A DNA stretch of 64,000 bases from Haliotis asinina (taxonomy: Eukaryota; Mollusca; Gastropoda; Lepetellida; Haliotidae): contig NC_090292.1 of assembly GCF_037392515.1 (NCBI RefSeq), forward strand, positions 43,699,747 to 43,763,746, given 5' to 3'. The notes beneath the pieces were generated by a model. It saw only the letters and a list, made by a program, of their open reading frames with translations, searched no databases and was not told where the DNA came from. Positions 34,469 to 45,801 of this stretch are shown here, piece after piece (the first letter of the stretch is position 1; the number at the start of each line of letters is the position of its first letter). A program made the position numbers and the translations under genes.

Positions 34469-37400
34469 TCACTTATAAAGCGCAAATGTCCACACACTTA
34501 TGAATGTTCAATGCCCTGAAAGGAATTGATTGAAAGAGTCTGTCATAGGTACTCTTAAACAGGTGGGTTTTAACTTTTGACTTGAAGGTTGACAGAGATT
34601 CACAGAGTTTGATTTCTAGACGTAAAGAGTTCCAAATAGCTGGTGCATCATAGGAAAAAGCCCTTTTCCAATACGAAACTATGTGGAACTTGGGAACTTG
34701 TAGTAGGAGCCGGTTCAGAGACCGAAGTGATCTTGATGGGATGTAATCTGTGATGAGTTCAGTGAGACAGCTGAAGGTGATGCAGAGAAGTTTGAAGTTG
34801 ACTCTCTGTTGAAGAGAACAGTAGAGAAGTGATCAGATTTATTCTTCTGAGAAATAATTCTTGCAGCAGTATTCTGTACTTTCTGTAGTCAGGTGATTGG
34901 ACGAAAAACGGCGATGAGACAGTTTTCATTCCTGCTCCCATCTTCACTCTTCTACATATTGTGCGACACCTGTGTACTATTGTGGGGTGGTGGGGTAGTC
35001 TAGTTGTTAAAGCGTTTATGGGTGCAATATGTGAAGCCCATTTCTGGCGTCCCAGATCTTGCTGGAATATTGCGGCGTAAAATCACACTCATTCATTCAT
35101 TCATTCACTGTACTCTATCGTTATTTGATCATGCCCAACCAACTGACGCTTCTTCCGGTTCCCCTCCCACCAATGTAATCGTGTTGGTCTACCCCCTACC
35201 CGTCGGTGACGTTTGTGTGAAGACTAGACAAACATTTTATGTGTTTAGAAAAAGGAGTACACGATAGATCTGGTGAAGAACACATGCACATCAAAGTCCC
35301 TGACAGACCCTTTCAAGAAATGGTGCATTCCAGGTAAGTCGGGAGAATAATAATAATAACAGTACGCTGGTCAGTCTCATACAATTTTGACCACCATATT
35401 TTATATAAACACAGCCGCACCGCAGACGGTATTTAAAAACGTTCACCCTTTCCCTCCTGTGTTTGCATGGTTAACAACGGCCAAACATTGTTATATGCTG
35501 AGCCGCCAAAAATACACCTCTCCCTTTTGGAAATTGGTAATCAGTTTATTTCAAACACATGTATATAACATAATAATTGGAAAGATTTCAAAATTGTCAC
35601 GTTTGATCATCAATACATAGAGACGGATTTCAGACAATTACAAGTCAAAATGACGAAAGTTGGCGCGACAGTGTGATTTCAAAGTAAAACCGTGTATGGC
35701 CTCCTTGAGTGTTGACAACAGTGCTGCATAGCCTTTACCTGGAATGGATGATACGGTTGATGAAGGTCATAGGTATTTGCGCCCATGCACGGTGATACAA
35801 ATAAGAGAGAGTTCAGCTGGAGTTGTCGGCCTTGGTCGCACATCATTGAGCCTTCCCTGAATCTCGTTACACAAGTCTTCTATCGGGCTTAAGTCTAGAT
35901 TGAGAGCAGGCCACTGAAGAGTTTGTTACACCTTTTCGTCTACTATGACCAAAATTCTGTAATACCATAGGGTCTATTTTGTAACAGAGAATAATAGCAC
36001 CCAACACCATTATGCTCGGACCTCCCCACGATATAATCAGGATACAATCATCTGCAAAACGCTCCCCGCGTCGTCGCCATATTCTCACTCTGTCATCAGC
36101 CGTCGATTCGGGTGATATGAGTCCGACTGGAGATAAGCACGACGATGTGGGTCGGACCCCGGGAGGACATCCGACATCTGACGTTTTTCTGCCTCAAACG
36201 CCTCCGCGCTGTGTCGGCGCTGATTGGTCTCTGGTGATTACCAATTGTTGACCGTGCAGTTTCCTTAGCCCCAGCGAAACAATTTTGCAGGTGATAACGG
36301 GTAGTCTGCCGATTTTCTTTCAACGTTGTCACAGGCGGTTTTAAACTGCGAGGGCGGTCGGCTGTGCTTCCAGTGAATTGGACTCGTTGCTGCAGATGGT
36401 ATATTGTTCGAATATGAGCAGAAAAAAATATTTGCAACATGCCTTGCACTTTGGCCAGCAGTCAGTCTTCCTAAAGCTTGGTCCCTCTGTTCCCTTGATA
36501 ATCGTGGCATGACGCTACTGTCGAAGAGTACATGATTCGATGCATGTTCCGTAGCCCTTCTTATAGGGATGACACGTCGGGATGCACGTGCATTGTCATT
36601 TTCATGAAACACACACAAAAGCCTCGTCCCATCATTAAATTAGTAACTGCGTTTTGACAACATTTTTTCTTCTTTTTCTTGCATCAAATACAGAATTTGA
36701 AACTAGACTTTCTTGAACATTGTCTACCAACCTTGGTCCCATTTCACAAAACCCTCGTAAGCCTAAGATCTCGTAACTTTTCTCGTAGCATCTGCACCTC
36801 CTATGTTACAGTATACCAGGTACATATAAAAAGTGAAAAATAAATTAAATTAAGATGAAACATACGTGGCAAAATTGTGGGTAGTTTAACGTTTCTTTTG
36901 CGTTTCTGTATATTTCCAACCCGCGAAGATGCATGTTAGGATAGTCTACAGCAACTTATGCTCGTCGTAAATAGCGACTAATGGGGTAAGGCTCGGTTAA
37001 CCCGTGTCTGTTAACCCATGTCTGTTAACCCAATATGGCCATGCTGTTGATGACAGGACTGTGAGATCCAAGCTCGATCATGTGCAGACTGCCTCGATAT
37101 ATCTAGAATATTGCTAAGCGCGTTAAACAATCATTCAACAAACGACACCACGCATATTTTCAGACGACGCAACGTTCCTGTACGATGCGAAGATCGGATT
37201 TTCTGCTGATGGCTCCGACACGGTGACTACCAAGATCTACTACGTTGAAAGCGTCTACTCCGGTCACAAAATTGGCCACCTGATCGCTATCACCAGCGAC
37301 CTCTACGTGCCGGTACAGTCCTCAGTATTCGGACGTGATGGAGGTACGTTGTATCGCAATAGTAAAGCTAAGGCTATACTAAGTTCACTTTTTAATACTC

Positions 37401-40198
37401 ATGACGTCATAGGAAATGTGGCTAAAACTGTTCTCTACATATTTCACATTTGCTTGCATTTACCGAAGCAATAAGGTATTACATCAATATAATTATATAG
37501 GCAAGACTCAGGAAAAGCACGATTTGAAATGTCTCGCTTGCATCCCAAGTACACAGTCGTCAGGCTCCCCATTGTTCTCGGCGCCCTTGGTTTGGTACCT
37601 CCTGATCTCTTGGCGCAGATCAGGAGAGTGCCCGGGTTCTCCACCGGGAGCCCGGCCCTTCTGACAATCTGGGTAATGCAGAAGGCTGCAGTGTTGGGGA
37701 GCCTCCATATTCTCCGAAAAATTCTTGGTGGGTTCGTCATGGCAGTGTTTCCTGGGAGAAGTCCTATTTGCTGTCTGGACTGCGTGTAGAGGGAGCGAGG
37801 GCCCTGAGCTGATGATGAGCTTTACCACCCTGACTGTGCCAGGATCACCCGAACCCTCTCTGCTGCATATCAATTTTAATCTGTAAATAATAATATAATT
37901 TCTGAAAGGTACAAGAAGGATTGTTACATTAAGGTCTGGCACTAATGGCGTGCCCCCGAATGAAGTTTATTGTCGTTATCAGTGACCAGTGGTCAAGGGA
38001 TCCAGTGACCAAGTAGCATTGGGACACGGCCGCCCATGGTGCTGCAAAATGCAAATCTCATGACTTCATTTAAAATATGCAGGTTTGAAAATTATGTGTG
38101 CGGGTTGGATTCCGATAACCCTCATGGTCTTCAGCCACCAATGCTAGCTGTTGAAGACGGCTAACGGGATAGGGGAGTGAGATTCAGTTACTGTGGCGAA
38201 GCGTGCCACCGTATCCTACTTTTGTGGATCAGTGCTCATGTCGTTGATCACTGGGTTGTCTGTTCTAGACTTCATTAGTTACACTCAACCGTCATAAAGC
38301 TGGAATATCGTGTAGCGCTGAATAATGAAGAAGCAAATAGGCTTTCGGTCAAGCATACATCAATGCGATAACGTTCAAAGCAGCATGGCTGGGTAGTCTA
38401 GTCGTTGAAGCATCCATTTATCCCGCATAAAATTCCCCACAAGGTTACAATGTGTGAATTCGGTGTGATATTGTTGAAATGTTGCTAGAGGCGGCCTAAA
38501 ACCAAACTCACTCACTCAAATCAGCGTGATTTTGCCGAGAACAACACAATTTTTGTTTTTGTTTCACAGATCTCTACCTGGACATAAATCTGACAGGCAA
38601 TATTGTATCTCCGATACCCGCATCCGATGCCGACATCTTCACCCCGCCGGAGAGTTGCAGCAGCTCGGTGAGACGTTCATGACGTTATTTGTAAATACAT
38701 ATGTACAGAATAACAGAAGTGTGTTGTATTTCGGGGTCCAGGGTGCAATGAAAGTTGTAATTTAAGCTATACATCATTTTGGAGCGGTTTGATATCATGG
38801 TACGTAATACACAACGCATGGATGCGGTCAAATACAACACGTTCCTTTTGCGACCATGCTCGCACAGAAAATCACAGTCTCGCGCACCCCCTACCGTTCA
38901 TCCAAGCCCAGTACCCACACCCTAAGAAACACCCACTTGTCAGCACACAGTCAGCCGCCTGTGCCTGGGAATGAGAGGTTCTTGGGGGTCTGTCCCGTGC
39001 TTCGGCGAATATATGTTCGTCGGGGATTGTGTTTTTCAGAAAGCATTACACTAAGAGGAAATTTGAACTATCATACTTCCATATTGCTTTTGAAGGCAAA
39101 GTGATCAGGCTGTATCCTCAAATTCTTGATCGACTCAGTGACCGATGTGATGAATGTCAAGTGCGGTGGCCGATAACCGCTGATCAGCCAATCACATGAT
39201 TGTATGGTCCGAACTCGATCATTCAGAGCTGGCTATCAGATTGCTGGAACATTGCTGAGAAATAATAACAGTGAGCTTGCCAATGGCCTAAACTAATAAA
39301 AAACGAACTCACATTTATTTCGGCTAATGAAAACAGTCCTAGGTTTCATATGGGTACAATGTGTGAGGCCCATTTTCTAGTGTCCCCCGCCGTGATATCG
39401 CTGGAATATTGCTAAAAGTGGCGTAAAGTCAAACTCACTTACTCACTCAGTCAGTCCAAGGTTACTGATGAAAGTATACTCTGCAGACGAAAGAAACGCA
39501 AATGTGCATTTCAAATATATCTTTAATTACATAAAAACTCAACAGATCACAATAAATTGGTCAGAAGTGTTTGTCACTAACAGTCAATGTGGTATACACA
39601 GGACAACGGAATGTCAGTATGAAGGTCTCAATATGGCCCGACGTCCAATTGTTTAATGACGTCACATACGATGAAAGACAAAAACATTGGTTGTTAGGCA
39701 AAAGTGATATGTGTCCATGTGCACATATGATATGTATGACATATGTATGACATTGGTTACATGTCATGGCATGGATAAGAAATAACCAGACGATCTCAAT
39801 AAATTGTTCATAAGTCCTTATCACTATTGGTCATAAAAGTAAAAGTGAGACACGTTATTGTCTAGGTGAAGGTCGTTCTCAATATCTTGCGTGACTCCTC
39901 AAATTTCAAAACTGTAAGCAAATAACAAAGTGAGAGAGTGAAATTGTGAGCATAATTTAATGCTGCTTTAGCAGTAAGCCAGCAAAATCACGAGGACATC
40001 AGAAATGGGTTTCATACTACAATATCATTTCTAAAGTTTGTATCAAACCAAGCCTTTTGGTGTCCATAAAAAATTGTCATGTATTCCCATTAGTCGTTGA
40101 TCAAATATAACCTAACACTGTGATTTACCCTTCAGTATTTCCCCGAAGAAGAACTGGAAGTGCTGAAGGTGGGTGCTCTGAGGAGACTGTTCCAGTGA
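32502..40198 (+). CDS. Ependymin-related secreted protein B (six exons, 227 aa)
   Basis: Exons: 32502-32648, 34307-34417, 35249-35333, 37164-37343, 38570-38667, 40136-40198; lengths 147, 111, 85, 180, 98, 63 bp, all GT-AG, phases 0,0,1,1,0. Start: signal peptide MFVFMFIAVLVGCSVA, then QLCPPASW, the usual ependymin N-terminus. Mature cysteines at 20, 99, 112 and 204 match the conserved disulfide set; exon 3 ends in WCIP, exon 4 contains ITSDLYVPVQ, exon 5 ends TPPESCSSS, and the C-terminus is LRRLFQ. One sequon (ANYS). Secreted glycoprotein of the EPDR family; members bind lipids or calcium in vertebrates and are found in abalone shell matrix (family knowledge, role here inferred). A clear promoter lies 75-95 bp upstream of the ATG and an ATTAAA signal 145 bp after the stop. 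Introns contain SINEs, a Tc1-like relic and a LINE 3' fragment. Intact; closest relative is D. Confidence 0.9.
33130..33257 (+). mobile_element. tRNA-derived SINE, intron 1 of gene B
   Basis: TTGAGTAGCCTAACGGTTTA head, box B lost, then GTGAAGCCCATTTCCGC, TTGCTGGATATTACTAAAGG and ACTCACT tail. Confidence 0.72.
33494..33605 (+). repeat. Short dispersed repeat, copy in intron 1 of gene B
   Basis: AGCCAATCAGCGACTCAACA and TTCGG-CCAGC and AAGCAGGG recur at 40771-40895, 3' of gene B, in the same orientation. Confidence 0.6.
33628..33853 (-). mobile_element. Abalone-type SINE, diverged, intron 1 of gene B
   Basis: CACACCGCACTCAGTAATAT to CTTGGATCTTCAAGGG, with several small losses. Confidence 0.82.
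34066..34193. mobile_element. MITE with TACTGGACAAAA termini, intron 1 of gene B
   Basis: Left end TACTGGACAAAAATAGTTAA, right end TTTTGTCCTGTATA. Diverged member of the family at 57567-57693. Confidence 0.55.
34431..34469. repeat. (GAT)n microsatellite, 13 bp past exon 2 of gene B
   Basis: About 12 GAT units just inside intron 2 of gene B. It is followed by ACTTATAAAGCGC, the start of an interspersed repeat also suggested at 30360. Confidence 0.9.
34470..34980 (+). repeat. Interspersed repeat-like sequence, intron 2 of gene B
   Basis: Starts with TCACTTATAAAGCGCAAATG next to a trinucleotide run, the typical opening of 'AAT/GAT-n, TATAGCGCTT' repeats in marine invertebrates (30360-30410 opens similarly). 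No coding signal. Family not identified. Confidence 0.35.
34984..35110 (+). mobile_element. tRNA-derived SINE, intron 2 of gene B
   Basis: GGTGGGGTAGTCTAGTTGTT head with a loss of the box B region, GTGAAGCCCATTTCTGGCGT, CTTGCTGGAATATTGCGGCG and an (ATTC)n tail. Confidence 0.8.
35700..36615 (-). mobile_element. Tc1-like transposon relic (second family), intron 3 of gene B
   Basis: Minus-strand pieces: MPRLSREQRDQALGRLTAGQSARHVANIF (start about 36516), then TGSTADRPRSLKPPVTT and ISADTARRRLRQKNVR, then RIWRRRGERFADDCI and WGGPSIMVLGAI, and finally LQWPALNLDLSPIEDLCNEI near 35890 (last catalytic Glu region). Domain order is right for a Tc1 transposase, but with several frameshifts and internal losses. 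Different family from the 61-kb element. Confidence 0.78.
37045..37140 (+). mobile_element. SINE 3'-end fragment, just before exon 4 of gene B
   Basis: CAGACTGCCTCGATATATCTAGAATATTGC is split here as GACTGCCTCGATATATCT and AGAATATTGCTAAGCGCG, then TTAAACAATCATTCAAC. Diverged tail of the common SINE; it ends 24 bp from the exon 4 acceptor. Confidence 0.5.
37510..37880 (+). mobile_element. LINE 3'-terminal fragment in intron 4 of gene B
   Basis: 37529-37789 encodes an 86-aa piece with LPIVLGALGLVPPDLLAQI and MQKAAVLGSLHILRKIL. This resembles the last conserved block of many non-LTR retrotransposon polyproteins ('IVIGALG.. LQK..LLGTAHILRK'). It is followed by a stop, a GGATCACCCGAACCCTCTCT tail and an AATAATAAT run, as expected for a LINE 3' end. 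No reverse transcriptase motifs, hence a short 5'-truncated insertion. Confidence 0.6.
38120..38330 (+). mobile_element. Abalone-type SINE, old copy, intron 4 of gene B
   Basis: GGTCTTCAGCCACCAATGCT ... CTCATGTCGTTGATCACTGG ... AGCTGGAATATCG. Diverged. Confidence 0.7.
38387..38520 (+). mobile_element. tRNA-derived SINE, intron 4 of gene B
   Basis: CTGGGTAGTCTAGTCGTTGA head, ACAATGTGTGAATTCGGTG body, AAAACCAAACTCACTCACTC tail. It ends 50 bp before exon 5. Confidence 0.8.
39119..39290 (+). mobile_element. SINE-derived sequence, very old, intron 5 of gene B
   Basis: GCGGTGGCCGATAACCGCTG, GGTCCGAACTCGATCATTCA and TTGCTGGAACATTGCTGAGA recall the common SINE, but identity is low. Confidence 0.4.
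39348..39452 (+). mobile_element. tRNA-derived SINE, 3' part, intron 5 of gene B
   Basis: ATATGGGTACAATGTGTGAG, CCGCCGTGATATCGCTGGAA, and AAACTCACTTACTCACTCAG. 5'-truncated. Confidence 0.78.
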
Positions 40199-40342
40199 GG
40201 ACTGATTAAGGATGGCCGCCCTTCGCCAAAAGACTTAAAACAACTTTTGTATATTAGATTCGTCTCCGGCTTTGACATGTGTCACATATTGCTGTATCTG
40301 TGTGTTTAATTGTTGTGTTCGTGTACTCATCATTGCATTGTC

Positions 40343-40348
40343 ATTAAA
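40343..40348 (+). promoter_or_regulatory. ATTAAA poly(A) signal of gene B
   Basis: ATTAAA lies 145 bp after the stop of gene B in a stretch (TTGTCATTAAAACTA) that is conserved in the corresponding 3' flank of gene D (53574-53569 on the minus strand). Conservation of the flank well past the stop is the reason for calling a shared 3' UTR. Confidence 0.5.
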
Positions 40349-40417
40349 ACTAATCGTGTAGTAGAGCAGAAGTTTTGTTCTGTGTTTGATGAACTGTGAA
40401 CTGCCCCTCCAGAATTG

Positions 40418-40578
40418 GTCTTCAGCTTCCCATGCTTGCTTGACATGGTTGACACATGTCATCTTTTCCTGTTTGGCGTAGATCGATGACCATCATGTTG
40501 ACCACTGCATTGTTTGGATCCACAGATTCGCTTTTTCAGAAGTCACCAATATATAACTGGAATATCGCTCAATATCAA
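40418..40578 (+). mobile_element. Abalone-type SINE, partial, 3' of gene B
   Basis: TGGTCTTCAGCTTCCCATGC ... GTTGACACATGTCATC ... AACTGGAATATCGCTC. Starts about 70 bp past the ATTAAA signal of gene B. Confidence 0.7.
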
Positions 40579-40770
40579 AGAAACAGACTGTGAAGGTCGT
40601 AAACAGACTGAAGGTTTTGCCGATATTCCTAACCTAAAGATATGGAACAAAAGATATATTATTTAAGGTCGCGTCTACACTTTTCAGTCATATGGTCAAA
40701 AAAGATAAGTAAAGAATAACACTATTAATGCAGGCCATATTGTTGTCATCAAAGAAGTTCTCAAAGCTCA

Positions 40771-40895
40771 TACTTTCACTCGTCCATCTGTTCCCGTTTT
40801 ATTAGCCAATGTAATCACCGAAAGCCAATCAGCGACTCAACAAAATTGGTTTCGGACCAGCCTTGAAGAGCCATATCAGCAAGCAGGGTACACCC
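40771..40895 (+). repeat. Short dispersed repeat, copy 3' of gene B
   Basis: Partner of 33494-33605 (AAAGCCAATCAGCGACTCAA). Origin unknown. Confidence 0.6.
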
Positions 40896-41502
40896 AGTGA
40901 ATTCCCATAGCTGACCGAATAATACTTGCCCCTGAACTTCCGTCTGGTAGATTCATCTGTGTGTAAATGTGTGTACGGGTATTGTTAGGACAATATTGCT
41001 GACAATCAAACAAACAAACCTGTGTGCAATGGTGACCAATTGTTTTCCACTGTGTGTGTATTGTGGAGGACAACCACAATGCAAACATGCCACCCCTCCC
41101 AAATTTATCAGATTTATACCGAAAGGTGCATGCCATTTCCACCATTTCGACAAAGTCAAATTAATCCGGATCAAATTAATTTCAGAACATAACAAATATA
41201 TGATGTCTTTTCGCAGGTTTTCAACTCTAGCATAAATTCACCTCTTACTGGAGCGCTAAGATCATCTTTTACTATAAACAACGATAATCAAATAAATGCA
41301 ACACATTCTGCCTGATATTTTATTCATTGTTCATTTTATTCGCTTAACATTCACAAACACTGCATTGAGTACTGCAAACTGGTTTCATTTGTAAAAGGAC
41401 CCTCATTTGTAATGGCGTTGTTTCAATCCTTGTGTACAACAATTTATCCACTAATTTGTTGGAAAAAATCCTATTTCTTCTCTATTAGGGAGCTCAGAGT
41501 TT

Positions 41503-41686
41503 GGGGTTGGCACCTCTGTCACAATGTGGACATGGGGTTGGCACCTCTGTCACAATGTGGACATGGGGTTGGCACCTCTGTCACAATGTGGACATGGGGT
41601 TGGCACCTCTGTCACAATGTGAACATGGGGTTGGCACCTCTGTCACAATGTGAACATGGGGTTGGCACCTCTGTCACAATGTGGAC
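41503..41686. repeat. 31-bp minisatellite, six units
   Basis: Unit GGGGTTGGCACCTCTGTCAC plus AATGTGGACAT, six near-perfect copies between genes B and C. Because 31 is not a multiple of three, it reads through all frames. Confidence 0.95.
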
Positions 41687-42079
41687 TATATTCAAGGTAG
41701 TTAATTATTTGTCATGCATCGAAGGGTCCTAAGTATCTCTCTTGCCCCCTCCCTTTCCGTGTGTGTGTGTGTCTTTGTGTATGTGTATGTGTGTGTGAGT
41801 GTGGGATGAACCCCGTCATTTTATTAGTTGTATAGAGAAAATAAAGCTAAGAATCATGTGGTACCATGCTTTTGTTGTTAAGCGTAATAGAAGCGTAATT
41901 TTTTCACCATTCGGGGAGAGTGAATGGAGCAGGTTTTATGACGCTTTTGTGAATATTCCCACACATGGGCTTCAGAAATCGAGCTTATAATCTAAGGGCG
42001 AATAATCCCAAACATGTTAACGATTCTTTAATTCACTTTTCTATATATGGTATTAACCAGGCGGAAAAGGTTAGTGGGT

Positions 42080-42520
42080 CGCTTGAAAGATATTTCAACA
42101 CTATCACGGCTAGAAAGACTTCGCATTGGGAATCGAACCCGGGTCTTCGCTGTGACATTCTAATCTTGTTTGTTTGTGGTGGGCCAGTTATCCCTCTTGT
42201 TAGGTGACTGGAGTATGACATGAAAATTTCAGGTTTACAATTTTCAGGCAGTAGTGCGTGATTTGACCCTCAAAACCCTGACCATCCACAGATGCAAGAA
42301 AATTATCGGGAAAAAATGGCGTACAGTGATTTATCGACCTGCCTGAAAAACGTCAAGATACATAATGACACCCCATGCACGAGCAGGAGGCTCCCACGTT
42401 GTGCACGTGCCTTCCATGCATTGTGTTTGCGTATGGTTCTAACGTGAAATAATGCTGCATAAACAAGATGAATGTCAATGTGACGTTCTACCAGACTTCA
42501 TAGTTCAGGTTCCTCTACAT
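42080..42520 (+). repeat. 440-bp repeat, copy 3' of gene C
   Basis: Direct copy of 51550-52262: GGGAATCGAACCCGGGTCTT, GTTTGTTTGTGGTGGGCCAG, TAGGTGACTGGAGTATGACA, GATTTATCGACCTGCCTGAA and GGAGGCTCCCACGTT all recur in order. No coding capacity; it includes a reversed tRNA box B. Confidence 0.9.
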
Positions 42521-42949
42521 TCAGAGTATGCATGCGTGCTGTTGTATACTGGACACATACCTTTGAATAAGATATATTTTACGAGCGCATCCTTAGGTGT
42601 CAACGTAGTTTATCGAGGTGTTGCCATTTCCGAGTAAAGCAACAAAATTCATTATTTCTCATTTGAATAAACCGTCCAGTACTACATATGTCCTTAAGCA
42701 ATACAAGTAATTCTTCAAGAGATATAGATCTTGATGTGTAAGCCTTGAAGTATACATAAATCTTTTTCGCAAGTAGTACAAATTGATTTTGGACATCATG
42801 AAGCTCTATTGCAAATCTATGGTACTTCAAGTTTGACTTCGTCAGCGATGACTATTATTACACTGTTATGGCGTCAGCAATGTGAATATCTGGATTAGAA
42901 TTGGCCTTTAGCACCCCATGATTGTCGCAAGACGCTATAAAAGGGATCT

Positions 42950-43097
42950 GCACAGCCTAGACCAGACAACCCAGTGATCAACATCATCGACATGCACAAA
43001 AGGGATGCGATGAGACCAGCGAGCCTGACCACCCGATAACGGCACCTCGGCAAGCATGGGTTCCTGAAGATCAGTTCTAACGGGATCTTCACGGGTT
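42950..43097 (-). mobile_element. Abalone-type SINE, partial, 3' of gene C
   Basis: CCTAGACCAGACAACCCAGT ... GAGCCTGACCACCCGATAAC ... GATCTTCACGGGT. Confidence 0.78.
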
Positions 43098-43251
43098 GAC
43101 ATCATGAATGACTGACTAATGCTTGGTATAAATTTATTATTGATGACAGAGATACAGTAATACATGAAACACGTCAAAGCTGGAGACTCATGGTAAGACG
43201 AGACCTGTCAGGAGATTATAGCGGCCATCTTGCTTATCACTTGCTGGTGAT

Positions 43252-45706
43252 TTAATGACCCAGCAATGCTGCCATAGCTCCGGGAAGCACTTCGAATGAA
43301 ACTCCCTGTGACATAGACAGAAGGTAGTTATTTACTTACGGATTGAAATAACACAAAATAAAACAGTTTTCAAAATGTATATTTCGTATTTTTGGTTGGC
43401 CAAATATCCCAACACTACCGTTGTGTATTTTCTTTTATGCATCAGTATATATGCAGATTTCAGTTAAACCCCAAATAGTCATCCTGGGTAGAATAATCAT
43501 CTTAAGATCGTTGATCCCTCTATATCCATCAAACATGGACACATGGATATTTTAACCTTAGATAACAAACATATTTATGATTGTGGAGAACCCTTAGCAT
43601 TGCTTTTTGTATTGCACAGAGTGTCAGAAGGTTTGTGTTCAAGGCTTTGTTTTTGTGTTCAAAATGACAGCCAACAGATCAGGAAATAACAAACCTAAAG
43701 TACTGCTGGGGGTGAGGGTGGGGTGCCTGGATGAAGGCGGTGTGCTCTGTAAACGAGGCACTGCATATTTGCGGACTACTTCACAGTTCGACTTCTACTC
43801 AGATTTCAGATGATTACTGCCCAGTTCAACAACTTTTTAGTGTGGCTACTATTTAGTCTGACTATGAGACAGCTTGACTCTTCAGATTGACTACACCTCA
43901 TTTCAATACCCATGCTTGTCATAAAAGCCGACTATGTCATAAAAGGCGACTAACGGGATCGGGTGGTCAGGCTCGCTGATTTGGTTAATGTCATCGGTTC
44001 CCATTTACACAGATCGATGCTCATGTTGTTGATCACTGGGTTGCCTGGTCCAGATTCGACTACTTACAGACCGCCGCCATGTACCTGGAATATTGCTGAG
44101 TGCGGCGTAAAACTCCCTCCCTCACTCCTCATTTGAATAATCAACAGACTACTCATCAGCTTTACTACTCCTCAGACTTACTACGCCTTAGACTGACTAC
44201 TCCTGATATGAATACTTCTCAACTGACTACTCCTCAGTTTGACTACGACTAGGTTTAAGTACTCCTCAACCGACTACTCCTCAGTTTGATTACGACTAGG
44301 TTTGACTACTCCTCAACTGACTACTCCTCAGTTTGATTACGACTAGGTTTCACTAGTCCTCAACGGACTACTGCTCAGTTTGACTACGACGAGGTTTGAC
44401 TACTCCTCAGTTTGACTACGACTAGGTTTGACTTCAGCTCAGTGTGACTCTTCCCTGTTTTGACTGCTCAACAGTTCTAATACCAAACCGTCTGATTACC
44501 CCCGAGTTTGTCTATTCAAACGTTCGACTAGTATGACTACTCTTCAGACTGCTCTTCAGAGTTTTCAGTTGGCTACTCTCAAGTTTGACTACCCATTAGT
44601 TTTTACTGCACCATATTGTCACCATTTCTCTGTGTGACCACATCTGGTTCACTGCTCCAAACTTTGTTTCTGCGTTTGACTATTCAGGGTGAGAATAGTC
44701 CTCAGACCGACTACTCCTCAATTGACTTCTGGGTTTGATTACTTCTCAGTTTGACTACTTCTAAGATTGACCATTCCTTTGATTAACTACTCCTCAATGT
44801 GATTGTTTCACTGTTTGAAAACCCCTCACATTCCTCACCCCCTCTGTGCAGCCGCTGGGTGGATCGAACACGTCTGATTCCTCGGGAGGGAATGGAGATA
44901 CAACGTCGCTCAACAGGGAGATGGCAAGATATGTATCTGTGAAACAAAGTATATAGTCATTACCCTGCCAAGAGTGAAACGACAAATAAGGCAGCATAAA
45001 AATATTAAATGTTTCTAGGGCACATTTTTTTTTCAAATGTGAAAAAAGTTATTTTTATTTTTTTTTTTAAATTTTAATTTATTTTATTTATTCTTTCGGT
45101 TAAACCCTTTGTACTGCAGTGACTCCCACTAACATTCATTGTTTGCAATATTTACGTGAGATCCATTTTTGGGAAATGGCGAGTTACTGAATATTCAAAG
45201 CGAGTTACTGAATATTGATAGCGAGTTACTGAATATTCATAGCGAGTTACTGAATATTCATAGCGAGTTACTGAATATTCCGCCTAAACTTACCATCGTC
45301 CAATCCACGCATAAGGACCTGAACTGGTACGTAGAGGTCCTTGGTGAGAGTGACAGTCAAATCTGCATGTTGACCATGATAGTCGACCCTCTTCTCGAAT
45401 GCCACAGCGTCAATATATCCACCTTTCCTGTTGTCCAATCCAAGGTAGTATCCAAATGTTTGGTCCGAATTACCTTAAAACAGTTTGATGAAGCTGACGA
45501 GGCATATGGTAGATTCGAGGACGAAATGACAGAAAAACTGTTATAGAATTCCTGTAATAGCGTAGGAAAAAAGAAAATCATTAATCTAAACGTAATTCGC
45601 CCAACGCAGATTATCCTGAAACATCCTACGACTCGTTCATATTTAAAACCGTGAACAATGTAACTGAAGGACATTGCTGAAAACGAACGTGTATTTGGAA
45701 CAAGCA

Positions 45707-45801
<95 letters not shown>

